Positions 8,974 to 16,966 of a stretch of 64,000 nucleotides of DNA are shown one piece after another. Numbering within the stretch: the first letter of the stretch is position 1; each line of letters begins with the position of its first letter. This DNA comes from Verrucomicrobiaceae bacterium (GTDB taxonomy: Bacteria; Verrucomicrobiota; Verrucomicrobiia; Verrucomicrobiales; Verrucomicrobiaceae). The position numbers and the translations under genes are program-made. Location: assembly GCA_016795365.1 (NCBI GenBank), contig JAEUHN010000007.1, forward strand, positions 1-64,000, in the 5' to 3' direction. Under the pieces are notes generated by a model that worked only from the letters and a program-made list of their open reading frames with translations, made no database searches and was not told the origin of the DNA.

Positions 8974-10293
8974 ATGGACTCTATTCTCATCATCGAAGAC
9001 GAACACGCTCTTGGCACCGCCCTTTCGTTCGCAGTGCGTCGCGCCGGGCATCTTCCCACTCTCGTGGCCACCGGCACGGCCGGGCTCGAAGCGATGAAAC
9101 GCGGCACCTTCGCCGCACTCGTGCTCGACATCGGATTGCCCGACATGAGCGGGCTCGAGGTGCTGGATCGCGTGCGCAAGCAGAAGCCCGCCCTGCCAGT
9201 GCTCGTCATCACGGCGCATGCCACGCTCGACCACGCGATCAGCGCCCAGAAACTCGGTGCCACCGACTACCTCACCAAGCCGCTCGACCTTCGCCAGTTC
9301 GAGACCTCCCTCTCATCGCTCGTCACGCGTTCAGCCGAGGCGGCGCAGTCCGAGCCCGCAACGGTCCCTGCGGCTGCCACCTTGATCGGTGCGGCAGGTT
9401 GTCTCCAGGAGGTCTTCCTCGGCATCGCTCGCGGTTGTGCGGGTGAAATGCCTGCGCTGATCACGGGACCGACCGGATCAGGCAAAACGCTGGCCGCCCG
9501 TGTCATTCATGCCAACAGCCCGCGCAACGCCCAGCCGCTGCGCTTGATCGAGGCCGCTACGATCAAAGACACCGACTCGCTCCAAACCTTGCTGTCGGAT
9601 GCCCAGGGGACAGTCGTGCTCGAAGAGGTCACAGCCTTGCCCCTGCCAGTTCAGGCCAAGCTGGCGGCGGTGCTCGCGGAACCAGACTCCAAACGACCTC
9701 GTCTCCTTGCCACGACGAGCACAAGTCCGCGTGAGTCCGTCGATCAAGGGACCTTGCGTGCCGAGTTGTTTTACGCCCTTAGCGTTCTTACGATTCCAAT
9801 GCCGCCGCTGCGTGATCGCACAGGCGATTTGCCTGCCCTGGCAGCCTTCTTCCTGGGACTTCGCGATGCAGCTGCCGTGATGCCCGTGACTCCTCCAGCA
9901 CTCGCTGCGATGCAGGCCTATCCATGGCCGGGCAATGTGCGTGAACTGCGTCATGTGCTCGACTATGCGGCGACGATGAGTCGTGGTGGGGCGATCTACC
10001 TGAGCCATCTGCCAACGCATGTGGCGGCCGCTGTGCAGGCTCCAGGCGTGGGACCCGTCTCAGGCGAACTCGATGCTGCGATCACGCGCTGGCTTGATTC
10101 GCAGATGTCCGCCACGCCTGAGCAGTCGCGGCATTACGATGGGCTGCTCGATCAAGTCGAGGCCATCATGCTGCGCCATCTCCTGCAACGATTTGACAAT
10201 CGCCCCACGCATCTCGCCACCGCCCTGCGAATGAATCGTGCCACCTTGCGCCAGAAGCTCCGTCGCGCGGGCTTGCAGCGTGATGATGCGTGA
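8974..10293 (+). CDS. NtrC-like response regulator lacking the GAFTGA sigma54 loop
   Basis: Receiver domain (phospho-acceptor Asp52 in VLDIGLPDMSG, Lys102 in YLTKPLD), AAA+ domain (about 135-340) and a C-terminal Fis-type HTH (RPTHLATALRMNRATLRQKL). Walker A is intact (GPTGSGKT, 165-172) and the sensor region is recognisable (LRAELFYALSVL, then PPLRDRTGDLPAL and YPWPGNVREL). The stretch between Walker A and Walker B is about 17-20 residues shorter than in NtrC and has no ELFGH...GAFTGA segment. Walker B reads VVLEEV instead of the usual FLDE. It may therefore not activate sigma54 promoters directly. Partner of the kinase encoded just upstream. Confidence 0.88.
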   Translation: MDSILIIEDEHALGTALSFAVRRAGHLPTLVATGTAGLEAMKRGTFAALVLDIGLPDMSGLEVLDRVRKQKPALPVLVITAHATLDHAISAQKLGATDYLTKPLDLRQFETSLSSLVTRSAEAAQSEPATVPAAATLIGAAGCLQEVFLGIARGCAGEMPALITGPTGSGKTLAARVIHANSPRNAQPLRLIEAATIKDTDSLQTLLSDAQGTVVLEEVTALPLPVQAKLAAVLAEPDSKRPRLLATTSTSPRESVDQGTLRAELFYALSVLTIPMPPLRDRTGDLPALAAFFLGLRDAAAVMPVTPPALAAMQAYPWPGNVRELRHVLDYAATMSRGGAIYLSHLPTHVAAAVQAPGVGPVSGELDAAITRWLDSQMSATPEQSRHYDGLLDQVEAIMLRHLLQRFDNRPTHLATALRMNRATLRQKLRRAGLQRDDA

Positions 10294-10351
10294 AGAGGGG
10301 TGGGGGAGAGGTGCTGTTGAAGTGGAGAAGCGTGGGAGCGCTCTGGGGCTT

Positions 10352-11671
10352 CTACTTCGATTGCAGGCCTACCGTGTTGACGGCGATCACGCGATAGGAG
10401 TGCTTCTTGCCAGCTTCAACTTTGGTGTCGGTGAAGGTCATGGGCACGAGAGGATTCGTTGGTGTGTCGCTGTATTGCAGGCCTTGGAACACGGGACGGC
10501 CAAAGGGGTTGTTTGGCTTCTCAGGCACGGTGCCGATCGCCTGTCCATCACGCTCGATGATGAAGTGGGCGATGCCGCTTTCCAGATCCGCCTCCGCGCT
10601 CCAGGACAAGACATTGCCATTCACAACGAGATCCGTGGGGGCCGGTGGCGGTGTGGTGTCTGGCACTGCGGTGTCCTTCACATACTGTGCCCACGCCTTC
10701 GCCACGGCGGCATTGGGCAGCCAGACCGCTCTCGATTTGTCACCACTGAATTGTTCGGCAGCAGTGGCCTCGGTTCCGAGCAATGGAGCCAGCCACGCGC
10801 CTTCCTTCGGCATGGGCAGGGGCGCAGCGCCACCCGCCTTTGGCAGGCGGACGCTGAGGCAGGCATCGAACCACGCCATCGCGAGGTAACGCTGGTTGCC
10901 ACACTCGTGAGCAGTGAAGGGATCAACGGACACACCAATAAGCGCGCCCTTGCCGCGCATGGTATTGAAGAAGTCTTCATTCGCAGCCCATGCGCCCGCG
11001 AAGCGGCCTTCCTTCACGGTGACGCCTTCCTTGGTGCCTAGGTTGCACATGATGGGCACATTGAGCGCCGCATCGGGAATGGTATGCGTCTTGATCGTTG
11101 CGCGGCTGGGGTTCTCCTTGAGCAGTGGCACACCTGAGCGCAGCCATGCGGCGGCCACACGCTCGGGATGCATGAGCGTCATCCCGCCCGCCCAGTGCCC
11201 ACCGCCACTGTGCCCCCAGAGCGCCCAGGGCACCTTCGCGAGTTCCGGGTGTCCGCTCTTCGCACCGAGATCCGTGAGGCATTTCAAGAAGGCATTGCTC
11301 GACCCATTGCGCGGATCGCACCACATCTGGCAGTCGGCTTTCTCCGGCTGCTCGTAGCTGGGTGCCAGCAGCGCGCAGTCATGCTTCTTCGCGAGCGCCT
11401 GCCAGTGCAGATCAAAAGCCCCCGTGAGCCCCGACTTGCAAGAACCCTCGCCGCACCCGTGCTGATGCACGATCACGCCACGCAGCTCCTTCACTCCCGG
11501 CGGCACCCAGACCGTGTAGTTCACCGGAAAAATCAGCTCTCCCGGCTTGGTGGAGGCCTCATAGCGCACCCGGTAGTAGGACGCCTCGGCAGGCGGAAAC
11601 ACATCATAGGGAGCCTTCTGCGCGTGCAGAGCACTGGCAAGGGAAACAAGGAGGAGAGCGGCAAATCGCAT
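10352..11671 (-). CDS. Secreted alpha/beta hydrolase with C-terminal FN3-like domain
   Basis: Exported protein of 439 residues with a signal peptide ([18 protein letters not shown]). The hydrolase core has an [10 protein letters not shown] oxyanion-type segment near residue 70 and a nucleophile elbow GHSGGG near 152, where Ser is the likely nucleophile. HECGN near 250 could supply the catalytic His. The last 90 residues ([20 protein letters not shown]...) look like a fibronectin type III module ending [11 protein letters not shown]. It has no obvious operon partner. The substrate is unknown; PVC bacteria commonly export polysaccharide and ester hydrolases of this kind. Confidence 0.75.
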   Translation of the reverse strand: MRFAALLLVSLASALHAQKAPYDVFPPAEASYYRVRYEASTKPGELIFPVNYTVWVPPGVKELRGVIVHQHGCGEGSCKSGLTGAFDLHWQALAKKHDCALLAPSYEQPEKADCQMWCDPRNGSSNAFLKCLTDLGAKSGHPELAKVPWALWGHSGGGHWAGGMTLMHPERVAAAWLRSGVPLLKENPSRATIKTHTIPDAALNVPIMCNLGTKEGVTVKEGRFAGAWAANEDFFNTMRGKGALIGVSVDPFTAHECGNQRYLAMAWFDACLSVRLPKAGGAAPLPMPKEGAWLAPLLGTEATAAEQFSGDKSRAVWLPNAAVAKAWAQYVKDTAVPDTTPPPAPTDLVVNGNVLSWSAEADLESGIAHFIIERDGQAIGTVPEKPNNPFGRPVFQGLQYSDTPTNPLVPMTFTDTKVEAGKKHSYRVIAVNTVGLQSK

Positions 11672-11809
11672 GGTGCATCGTAGAACGAATCCGCCTCGCC
11701 GTTCAAACAGTGGATCGACGTTTTTTCATCGCATCGATCCCTCAACCAAACTGCATCAGGTTTGTGCGCATGTTTCACGACATCCGACCGTTTAACCACC
11801 TGCTCCATT

Positions 11810-12592
11810 ATGAAACGCTTTCTTCTCCTCTCCCTCCTCGCCATCGCCACCGCCACCGCCCATGCGCAGGATGGCTTCAAGCCCCTCTTCAACGGCAAAG
11901 ACCTCACCGGCTGGGATGGCAATCCAGAACTCTGGAGCGTGCAAGACGGCTGCATCACCGGCAAGACCACTGGCCCCGAACAGCTCGCCTACAACCAATT
12001 CCTCATCTGGCGCGGCGGCACGGTGAAGAACTTCGAGCTTCGTGCCAAGATCAAACAGTCCGGCAACAACACCGGCATCCAGTATCGCAGCAAGGAACTC
12101 ACCGAGGTGGGGAGGTGGTCTGTGGGTGGCTACCAGTGCGATGTGCATCCCTCTCCGCCGAACAACGCCATGGTCTATGAGGAGCGTGCGCGTGGCGTCA
12201 TCTGCCAGAACGGTCAAAACGTCGTCATCGATCCCGAAGGCAAACGCTGGCTGACTGCCGAGCGCGAGCCGGTGAAGGTCGATATTGCCGAGTGGCATGA
12301 CTACACCATCATCGCGCAGGGCAATCACCTCATTCACAAGCTGGACGGCCAGATCACCATCGACCTCACCGATCACGAGGCAGCCAAGCGCTCGCTCGAA
12401 GGCCTCATCGCTTTCCAGATCCATCGTGGCCCCGCCATGAACGTGCAGATCAAAGACGTCATGATCAAAGAACTGCCTGAGGGCGGTATGGTCGCTTTTA
12501 ACAAGAGCAGCGTCGCCACGGCTAAACCCATTGCTGCCAAGCCCCAGGGCAAAGGCAAAGTCAAGAGCAAGGCCAAAGGTGCGACGAAGTAG
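11810..12592 (+). CDS. DUF1080 (3-keto-disaccharide hydrolase-like) secreted protein
   Basis: Exported protein of 260 residues with a signal peptide (MKRFLLLSLLAIATATAHAQ). The mature part begins with the DUF1080 signature (FKPLFNGKDLTGWDGN), followed by GGTVKNFELRAKIK, NNTGIQYRS and GLIAFQIHRGPAMNVQIKDV, the concanavalin-like fold elements of the family. A basic Lys/Ala tail ends the protein. Upstream codons back to 11762 are open but precede the signal peptide. The family is greatly expanded in Verrucomicrobiota and Planctomycetota and linked to carbohydrate use. Confidence 0.88.
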   Translation: MKRFLLLSLLAIATATAHAQDGFKPLFNGKDLTGWDGNPELWSVQDGCITGKTTGPEQLAYNQFLIWRGGTVKNFELRAKIKQSGNNTGIQYRSKELTEVGRWSVGGYQCDVHPSPPNNAMVYEERARGVICQNGQNVVIDPEGKRWLTAEREPVKVDIAEWHDYTIIAQGNHLIHKLDGQITIDLTDHEAAKRSLEGLIAFQIHRGPAMNVQIKDVMIKELPEGGMVAFNKSSVATAKPIAAKPQGKGKVKSKAKGATK

Positions 12593-12640
12593 GGGTGTGC
12601 CCCTCGGAAACTCGTGCGGCCGCGATCCTGGCAATTCGTC

Positions 12641-13492
12641 TCACCCCACGGTCTCGATCCAGGCGCTGGAGGGGTAGCTGCCGAGCACCTTCACGTTGAC
12701 GTCGGAGGCGCGGAGTTCCTGGATAGTGGTGGCGAGGCTGGGTTCCTCGGCGTGGCCGCTGACTTCGACGAAGAATCGGGCGGCCTTGCCGGTGTCGCTG
12801 ACATGAGCGAGTCGGCTTTCGATCATGCGGACATTGACGCCGTGACGGGCGAAGGACTCGAGGAGGTGGCTGAGGGCTCCGACTTCATCGGGGACCTCAA
12901 GGAAGAGCATGGTGCTATCGTCGCCGGTGGGGCCGCTGGATCGCTGGCCGAGGATGATGTAGCGACTGCGTGCGTCGTCCTCGCCTTTGACAAGCATTTG
13001 GGCGCAGATCTGGAGTGGTGAGCCGACGAACTGATCGAGGGTGTGGTGCACGGCACCCTGGGTGGAGTGCTCGATGGGCAGCACCCCGTAGTCGGCATCC
13101 TTGGCGGTGACGCGATCGAATACGGCCTGGGCGCAGGTCTCGGCGGTGTAGGCGACGCCGTGGCCGAACTTGCTGAGGGCGACCTGATGGGTGCGGGAAC
13201 CGGTGGGGCCGAGGTAGGCGATGCTGAGGGGATGCTCGAGGGCGAGCGCGGCGGACATGATCTCGCGATAGATGGCGCGGATGGAACGCTCGGGGAGGCG
13301 GCCTTGCTGGGCGGTATTGAGTTCCACGAGCTTGCGCAGGAGCTTTTCCTCGCGCTCGGGGGCGTAGATCTCGAGGCCGGCGCGGTGCTTGATTTCACCG
13401 ACGATATTGACGCACTCGGCGCGCTCGTTGAGGAGGCGAAGAAGCTCCTTGTCGATGGCGTCGATCTTGTGCCGAACTTCTTCGAGTGTCAT
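12641..13492 (-). CDS. pheA: PheA-type chorismate mutase/prephenate dehydratase with shortened dehydratase domain
   Basis: Phenylalanine biosynthesis enzyme. Residues 1-88 are an AroQ chorismate mutase (VRHKIDAIDKELLRLLNERA). Residues 90-165 are the first lobe of prephenate dehydratase (IAYLGPTGSRTHQVAL; ADYGVLPIEHSTQGAVHHTL). Residues 194-283 are an ACT domain with the Phe-binding ESR motif (VRMIESR) ending VKVLGSYPS. The protein is 283 residues against about 360-390 in the family. Roughly 75-80 residues forming the second dehydratase lobe are absent: LQICAQM joins almost directly to DDARSRYIILG, the counterpart of the NxTRFxV motif. The frame is intact. It lies 12 bp downstream of scpB. Dehydratase activity is doubtful. 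Confidence 0.85.
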   Translation of the reverse strand: MTLEEVRHKIDAIDKELLRLLNERAECVNIVGEIKHRAGLEIYAPEREEKLLRKLVELNTAQQGRLPERSIRAIYREIMSAALALEHPLSIAYLGPTGSRTHQVALSKFGHGVAYTAETCAQAVFDRVTAKDADYGVLPIEHSTQGAVHHTLDQFVGSPLQICAQMLVKGEDDARSRYIILGQRSSGPTGDDSTMLFLEVPDEVGALSHLLESFARHGVNVRMIESRLAHVSDTGKAARFFVEVSGHAEEPSLATTIQELRASDVNVKVLGSYPSSAWIETVG

Positions 13493-13504
13493 GGGCGAGG
13501 GGCG

Positions 13505-14182
13505 TTACTCGGCGGTGGAGGAGGGTTCGACGGCACCGAGGGTGAGCTGTTGCGGTGGGGACTCGCTCGGGGCGGGGGCGTCGGCTTCAGCCGAAGGCAG
13601 CTTCACGCGGCGCAGTTCGGTTGCGTTTGGAAGATCATCGACGGAGCGGATGGCGAAGTGCTCCAGGAAGTTTTCCGTAGTGCCATACAGCATGGGCTTG
13701 CCGGGCAGTTCGGCGCGGCCTTCGGCCTTCACCAGGCCTCGATCAAGGAGCTGCTGGACCATGGCATCGACGGAGACGCCGCGCACGGCTTCGATGCCTG
13801 CCTTGGTAATGGGCTGCCGGTAGGCGATAATGGCGAGGGTCTCCAGGGCTGGCTGGCTGAGGCGCTGGGGTTTCTTGCCGGGGTAAAGGGAGCGGCACCA
13901 CTCGGCATACTCGGTGCGGGCGCAAAGCCGCCAGCCCGTGCCGCGCTCGGCGACGGTGAAGGCGCGGCCTTCGCGCTCATAGCCAGCGATGAGTTCCTGG
14001 AGAGTCTGAGCGATCTGCTCGTCGGAGACATTGGTGAGCGGGGTGGCGGCGGCGATCTCGTTTTCGCTGCCCGCCTCGGCGATCTCCTTGGCCGTCTCAC
14101 GCACGGCACGGCCCATGAGTTCGACGCTCAGGGGTTCCTGATACGAGAAAAGCAGTGCCTCGATGATCTTGATAAGCTCCAT
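13505..14182 (-). CDS. scpB: Segregation and condensation protein B
   Basis: Winged-helix partner in the SMC-ScpA-ScpB condensin complex acting on chromosome segregation. Start chosen at MELIKIIEALLFSYQEPLS (14182), which matches the family N-terminus; a further in-frame Met at 14203 would add seven residues. The hallmark RLSQPALETLAIIAYRQPIT and the DRGLVKAEGRAELPGKPMLYGTT segment are both present. Length of 225 residues is normal, with a Pro/Ser-rich tail. It is followed closely by pheA on the same strand. Confidence 0.93.
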   Translation of the reverse strand: MELIKIIEALLFSYQEPLSVELMGRAVRETAKEIAEAGSENEIAAATPLTNVSDEQIAQTLQELIAGYEREGRAFTVAERGTGWRLCARTEYAEWCRSLYPGKKPQRLSQPALETLAIIAYRQPITKAGIEAVRGVSVDAMVQQLLDRGLVKAEGRAELPGKPMLYGTTENFLEHFAIRSVDDLPNATELRRVKLPSAEADAPAPSESPPQQLTLGAVEPSSTAE

Positions 14183-14351
14183 GAAAAAGGGGCCGACTAT
14201 CAAGCGAGCACAGGCGGAGAGTCAAGCCCAGGGGGCGGGAGAGTTCGGGCGGGGCGGTTGCAGCTTTCTGCCAGGTGGAGGTTCGTGACTTTGCCGTGGC
14301 AGACGAAACGATTTGTTCGTCAAGCGTCCTCTCGTGCGTAGGATTCGCTCC

Positions 14352-14960
14352 ATGTTCACCGGCCTCGTCGAATCCACTGCCCGCGTCACTGCCATCCTGC
14401 CTCGCGACGGAGGGGCACGGCTGGAGCTGGGGATCGGTCCCATGGCTGCCGAGGTGCGCTTGGGTGACAGCATCGCGGTCAACGGCTGCTGCCTCACGGC
14501 CACCGAGATTCAGGGGGAACGGATTGCCTTTGACCTCCTGGAGCAGACCCTCCGGGTGACCTCGCTCGGCGACCTTCAGGTGGGCGACCTTGTCAATGTC
14601 GAGCGCGCCATGCTGGCGGGTTCGCGGCTGGGCGGTCACTTTGTGCAGGGGCACGTGGACGGCACGGTCAAGATTCTCATCTGGCGCGAGGACGGAGCCG
14701 ACTGGCGACTGGAAGTGGAACTGCCCGCCGAGGCCCGCGGGCTGGTCATTCCCAAGGGCTCGATTTGCCTCGATGGCATCTCTTTGACAGCGGCCGAAGT
14801 GAGCGACGATCGCGTGACCTGCTTCATCATTCCCCACACCCGTGCGGTGACTCACCTGAGCACCAAACAAACGGGGCAACGCATGAACGTGGAATGGGAC
14901 ATGCTGGCCAAGCACGTTCGCGAACTGGTCCGACTCGAACTTCAGCATCAGCAACGATGA
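14352..14960 (+). CDS. ribE: Riboflavin synthase alpha subunit
   Basis: Dismutates two 6,7-dimethyl-8-ribityllumazine molecules to riboflavin. It begins with the invariant MFTGLVES and contains two lumazine-binding repeats: residues about 1-90 (GDSIAVNGCCLTATEI) and 95-190 (GSICLDGISLTAAEV), with LGGHFVQGHVDGT between. Length of 202 residues is typical. A longer in-frame reading from 14313 is disfavoured because MFTGLVE is the universal N-terminus. The stop overlaps the next start (ATGA), which indicates translational coupling. No FMN riboswitch is recognisable upstream. Confidence 0.95.
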   Translation: MFTGLVESTARVTAILPRDGGARLELGIGPMAAEVRLGDSIAVNGCCLTATEIQGERIAFDLLEQTLRVTSLGDLQVGDLVNVERAMLAGSRLGGHFVQGHVDGTVKILIWREDGADWRLEVELPAEARGLVIPKGSICLDGISLTAAEVSDDRVTCFIIPHTRAVTHLSTKQTGQRMNVEWDMLAKHVRELVRLELQHQQR

Positions 14961-15502
14961 ACCAACCTCCTCCCGTTCCCTTCGGCGACCCCTCCAAGGT
15001 CCAACAAGACAACCAAGCGGCCGTCAAGAAAGGCATCCTCTTCGGCTGCGGCGGATGTGGATTGGTGATCATGATCGGCGTGCTCTTCGTCGCTGCGATC
15101 GTTTTCGTGGCGATTACGTTCATGAGCCGGAGCGACGTGTGTGCTCAGGCTGTCGCAAAGGCTCAGGCATCCGCGCGGGTCCAGGAAGCTCTCGGGCAGC
15201 CGATCACGCAGGGATGGTGGGTCACGGGCAGCATCAACACCTCCAACTCCACCGGCGAGGCCAACATCAACTTCTCCATCAACGGACCGAAAGGCACCGC
15301 TCAAGTGCATGCCGAGGCGACCAAGGTGAATGGTGTGTGGAACTTCTCCGTGCTGACCGTCACCCTGCCGGATGGCAAGGTGGTGGACCTAGTGAATCAC
15401 GGCACCGCGATGCGGCTAGAGGCGCGCCAGCAGCTTCTCATGCATGCCATCGAAACCGCCATTGCTGAACACGACGATCACATCGCCGCTGCGAGTGCAT
15501 GA
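14957..15502 (+). CDS. Coa1-like membrane protein
   Basis: Protein of 181 residues with a Pro-rich N-terminus, a Gly/Cys-rich junction (LFGCGGCGL), one transmembrane segment (about 38-60) and a periplasmic domain of the Coa1/Tim21-like type (GWWVTGSINTSNSTGEANIN, then GPKGTAQVHAEATKVNG). The family is associated with cytochrome c oxidase assembly in mitochondria; its bacterial role is unclear. The start overlaps the ribE stop by ATGA. Its last 29 codons are antisense to the 3' end of mpl (87-bp overlap), so the true C-terminus past about residue 152 may be incidental. Confidence 0.75.
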   Translation: MNQPPPVPFGDPSKVQQDNQAAVKKGILFGCGGCGLVIMIGVLFVAAIVFVAITFMSRSDVCAQAVAKAQASARVQEALGQPITQGWWVTGSINTSNSTGEANINFSINGPKGTAQVHAEATKVNGVWNFSVLTVTLPDGKVVDLVNHGTAMRLEARQQLLMHAIETAIAEHDDHIAAASA

Positions 15503-16798
15503 CTTCAGGCGGTCGATGATGGCGTCGGTGCCTGGCTCGTAATAGCACTCGCGGCCTGCGGCATTGACCTCACGCGTGACTTGCTCGGGATCGAGACGGA
15601 GTTCCACCGGCACCTTCTCAATGGCATTGATCGCGGCGAGCACGGAGCCATCCGCTGTCTTCAAGGCCTCGACCAAATCGTTCTGCAGGACCTTGCGTCG
15701 GCTGGTGTTGGATCGCGGCTCGAACAAGGCCCAGAGCCTCCGGCCAGGATAACGCTGGCGCAGACCTTGGAGCGTGACACGGATCGCCGTGGGATGATGG
15801 CCGAAGTCATCAATGATGGTGATGCCATTCTTCTCGCCACGCTCGGTCTGACGGCGCTTCACGCCACGGAAGGCCAGCAGGCCGGAACGAATCTGATCAT
15901 CCGCGAGGCCTCCGAACCGTGCGGCGCAGATCGCCATGGCTGCATTGCGCACATTGAACTCACCGATCATCGGCACCGTGAATGCCACGCCATTGAGAGT
16001 GAAGTCCGTGCTGTCGGCGCGTGCATCCGTGATCACGATGCGCACATCGCAGCTCTCACCGGTGCCCACTGTCTTCGAAGGGGCAGGGCACTTCTCTTTC
16101 ACCGTCAATGAGTTGGCGCAATCACCATTGATCAACACCAGTCCGTTGCGCGGCACCTGAAGGGTCATGCGCTGGAAGGCGAGGATGATCTCGTCCAGGT
16201 CGCGGAAGATGTCTGCGTGATCGAACTCCACATTGTTCACGATCGCGCACTCGGGCAGGTAGTGAAGGAACTTGGAGCGCTTGTCGAAGAAAGCGGTGTC
16301 ATATTCATCGCCTTCGATCACGAAGTGAGACGAGTCATTGAACCGGGCACCGACGGTGAAGTTGTCCGGCACGCCGCCGATCATGAAGCCAGGGTTGAGG
16401 CCCGCGCTTTCGAACAACCAGGCGAGCATCGAGGTGGTGGTGGTCTTGCCGTGCGTGCCGGTGACGACGAAGCTGCGCTTGCCTTGAATCACATGGCGCT
16501 TGAGCAAGCCTGCCATGCTGTCGAACACACGCTTATGTTCGAGCACGGCCTCCACTTCCGCATTGCCACGAGAGATGGCATTGCCAACCACGATCACATC
16601 AGCGGTGGTGGGCAGATTTTCCGGCTTGTAACCAATCATGGTCTGGATGCCCTGAGATTCCAGCAGCGTGGACATCGGAGGATACACAGAATTGTCAGAA
16701 CCTGTGATCGTGTGCCCCTGAGCCTGAAGGGCCGCAGCTGTGGAACCCATCGCTGTGCCAGCGATGCCGATGAAGTGAAAGTGTTTGCGCTTGCTCAT
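15416..16798 (-). CDS. mpl: UDP-MurNAc:L-Ala-gamma-D-Glu-meso-DAP ligase (murein recycling)
   Basis: Mur-ligase family enzyme of 460 residues that reattaches recycled tripeptide to UDP-N-acetylmuramate. The N-terminus KHFHFIGIAGTAMGSTAAAL, the ATP-binding GTHGKTTTTSMLAW (about 115), the IEGDEYDTAFFD motif, and the late DDFGHHPTAI and FEPRSNTSRRKV segments are diagnostic of Mpl rather than MurC (EGDEYDTAFFDKRSKF is the Mpl form). The C-terminus SNGGFDGMHEKLL also matches. It implies meso-DAP peptidoglycan and turnover recycling. The 3' end overlaps the Coa1-like gene convergently. Confidence 0.93.
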   Translation of the reverse strand: MSKRKHFHFIGIAGTAMGSTAAALQAQGHTITGSDNSVYPPMSTLLESQGIQTMIGYKPENLPTTADVIVVGNAISRGNAEVEAVLEHKRVFDSMAGLLKRHVIQGKRSFVVTGTHGKTTTTSMLAWLFESAGLNPGFMIGGVPDNFTVGARFNDSSHFVIEGDEYDTAFFDKRSKFLHYLPECAIVNNVEFDHADIFRDLDEIILAFQRMTLQVPRNGLVLINGDCANSLTVKEKCPAPSKTVGTGESCDVRIVITDARADSTDFTLNGVAFTVPMIGEFNVRNAAMAICAARFGGLADDQIRSGLLAFRGVKRRQTERGEKNGITIIDDFGHHPTAIRVTLQGLRQRYPGRRLWALFEPRSNTSRRKVLQNDLVEALKTADGSVLAAINAIEKVPVELRLDPEQVTREVNAAGRECYYEPGTDAIIDRLKSCTRSGDVIVVFSNGGFDGMHEKLLARL

Positions 16799-16966
16799 GT
16801 GCAGGCCGCCCCGGAAGGCGGAGAACGCGCGTTATAGAGCGGCCCGGCGAGGGGCGCAATCAGGGATCGTATCCTTGTGCGATCCTCACAAAATGATCAT
16901 GAACCCGGAGGGTCTGGCGGTCGCACAAGTCGGGCCACGGGTGTCGAAAACCGCCGCTCAAACGGT

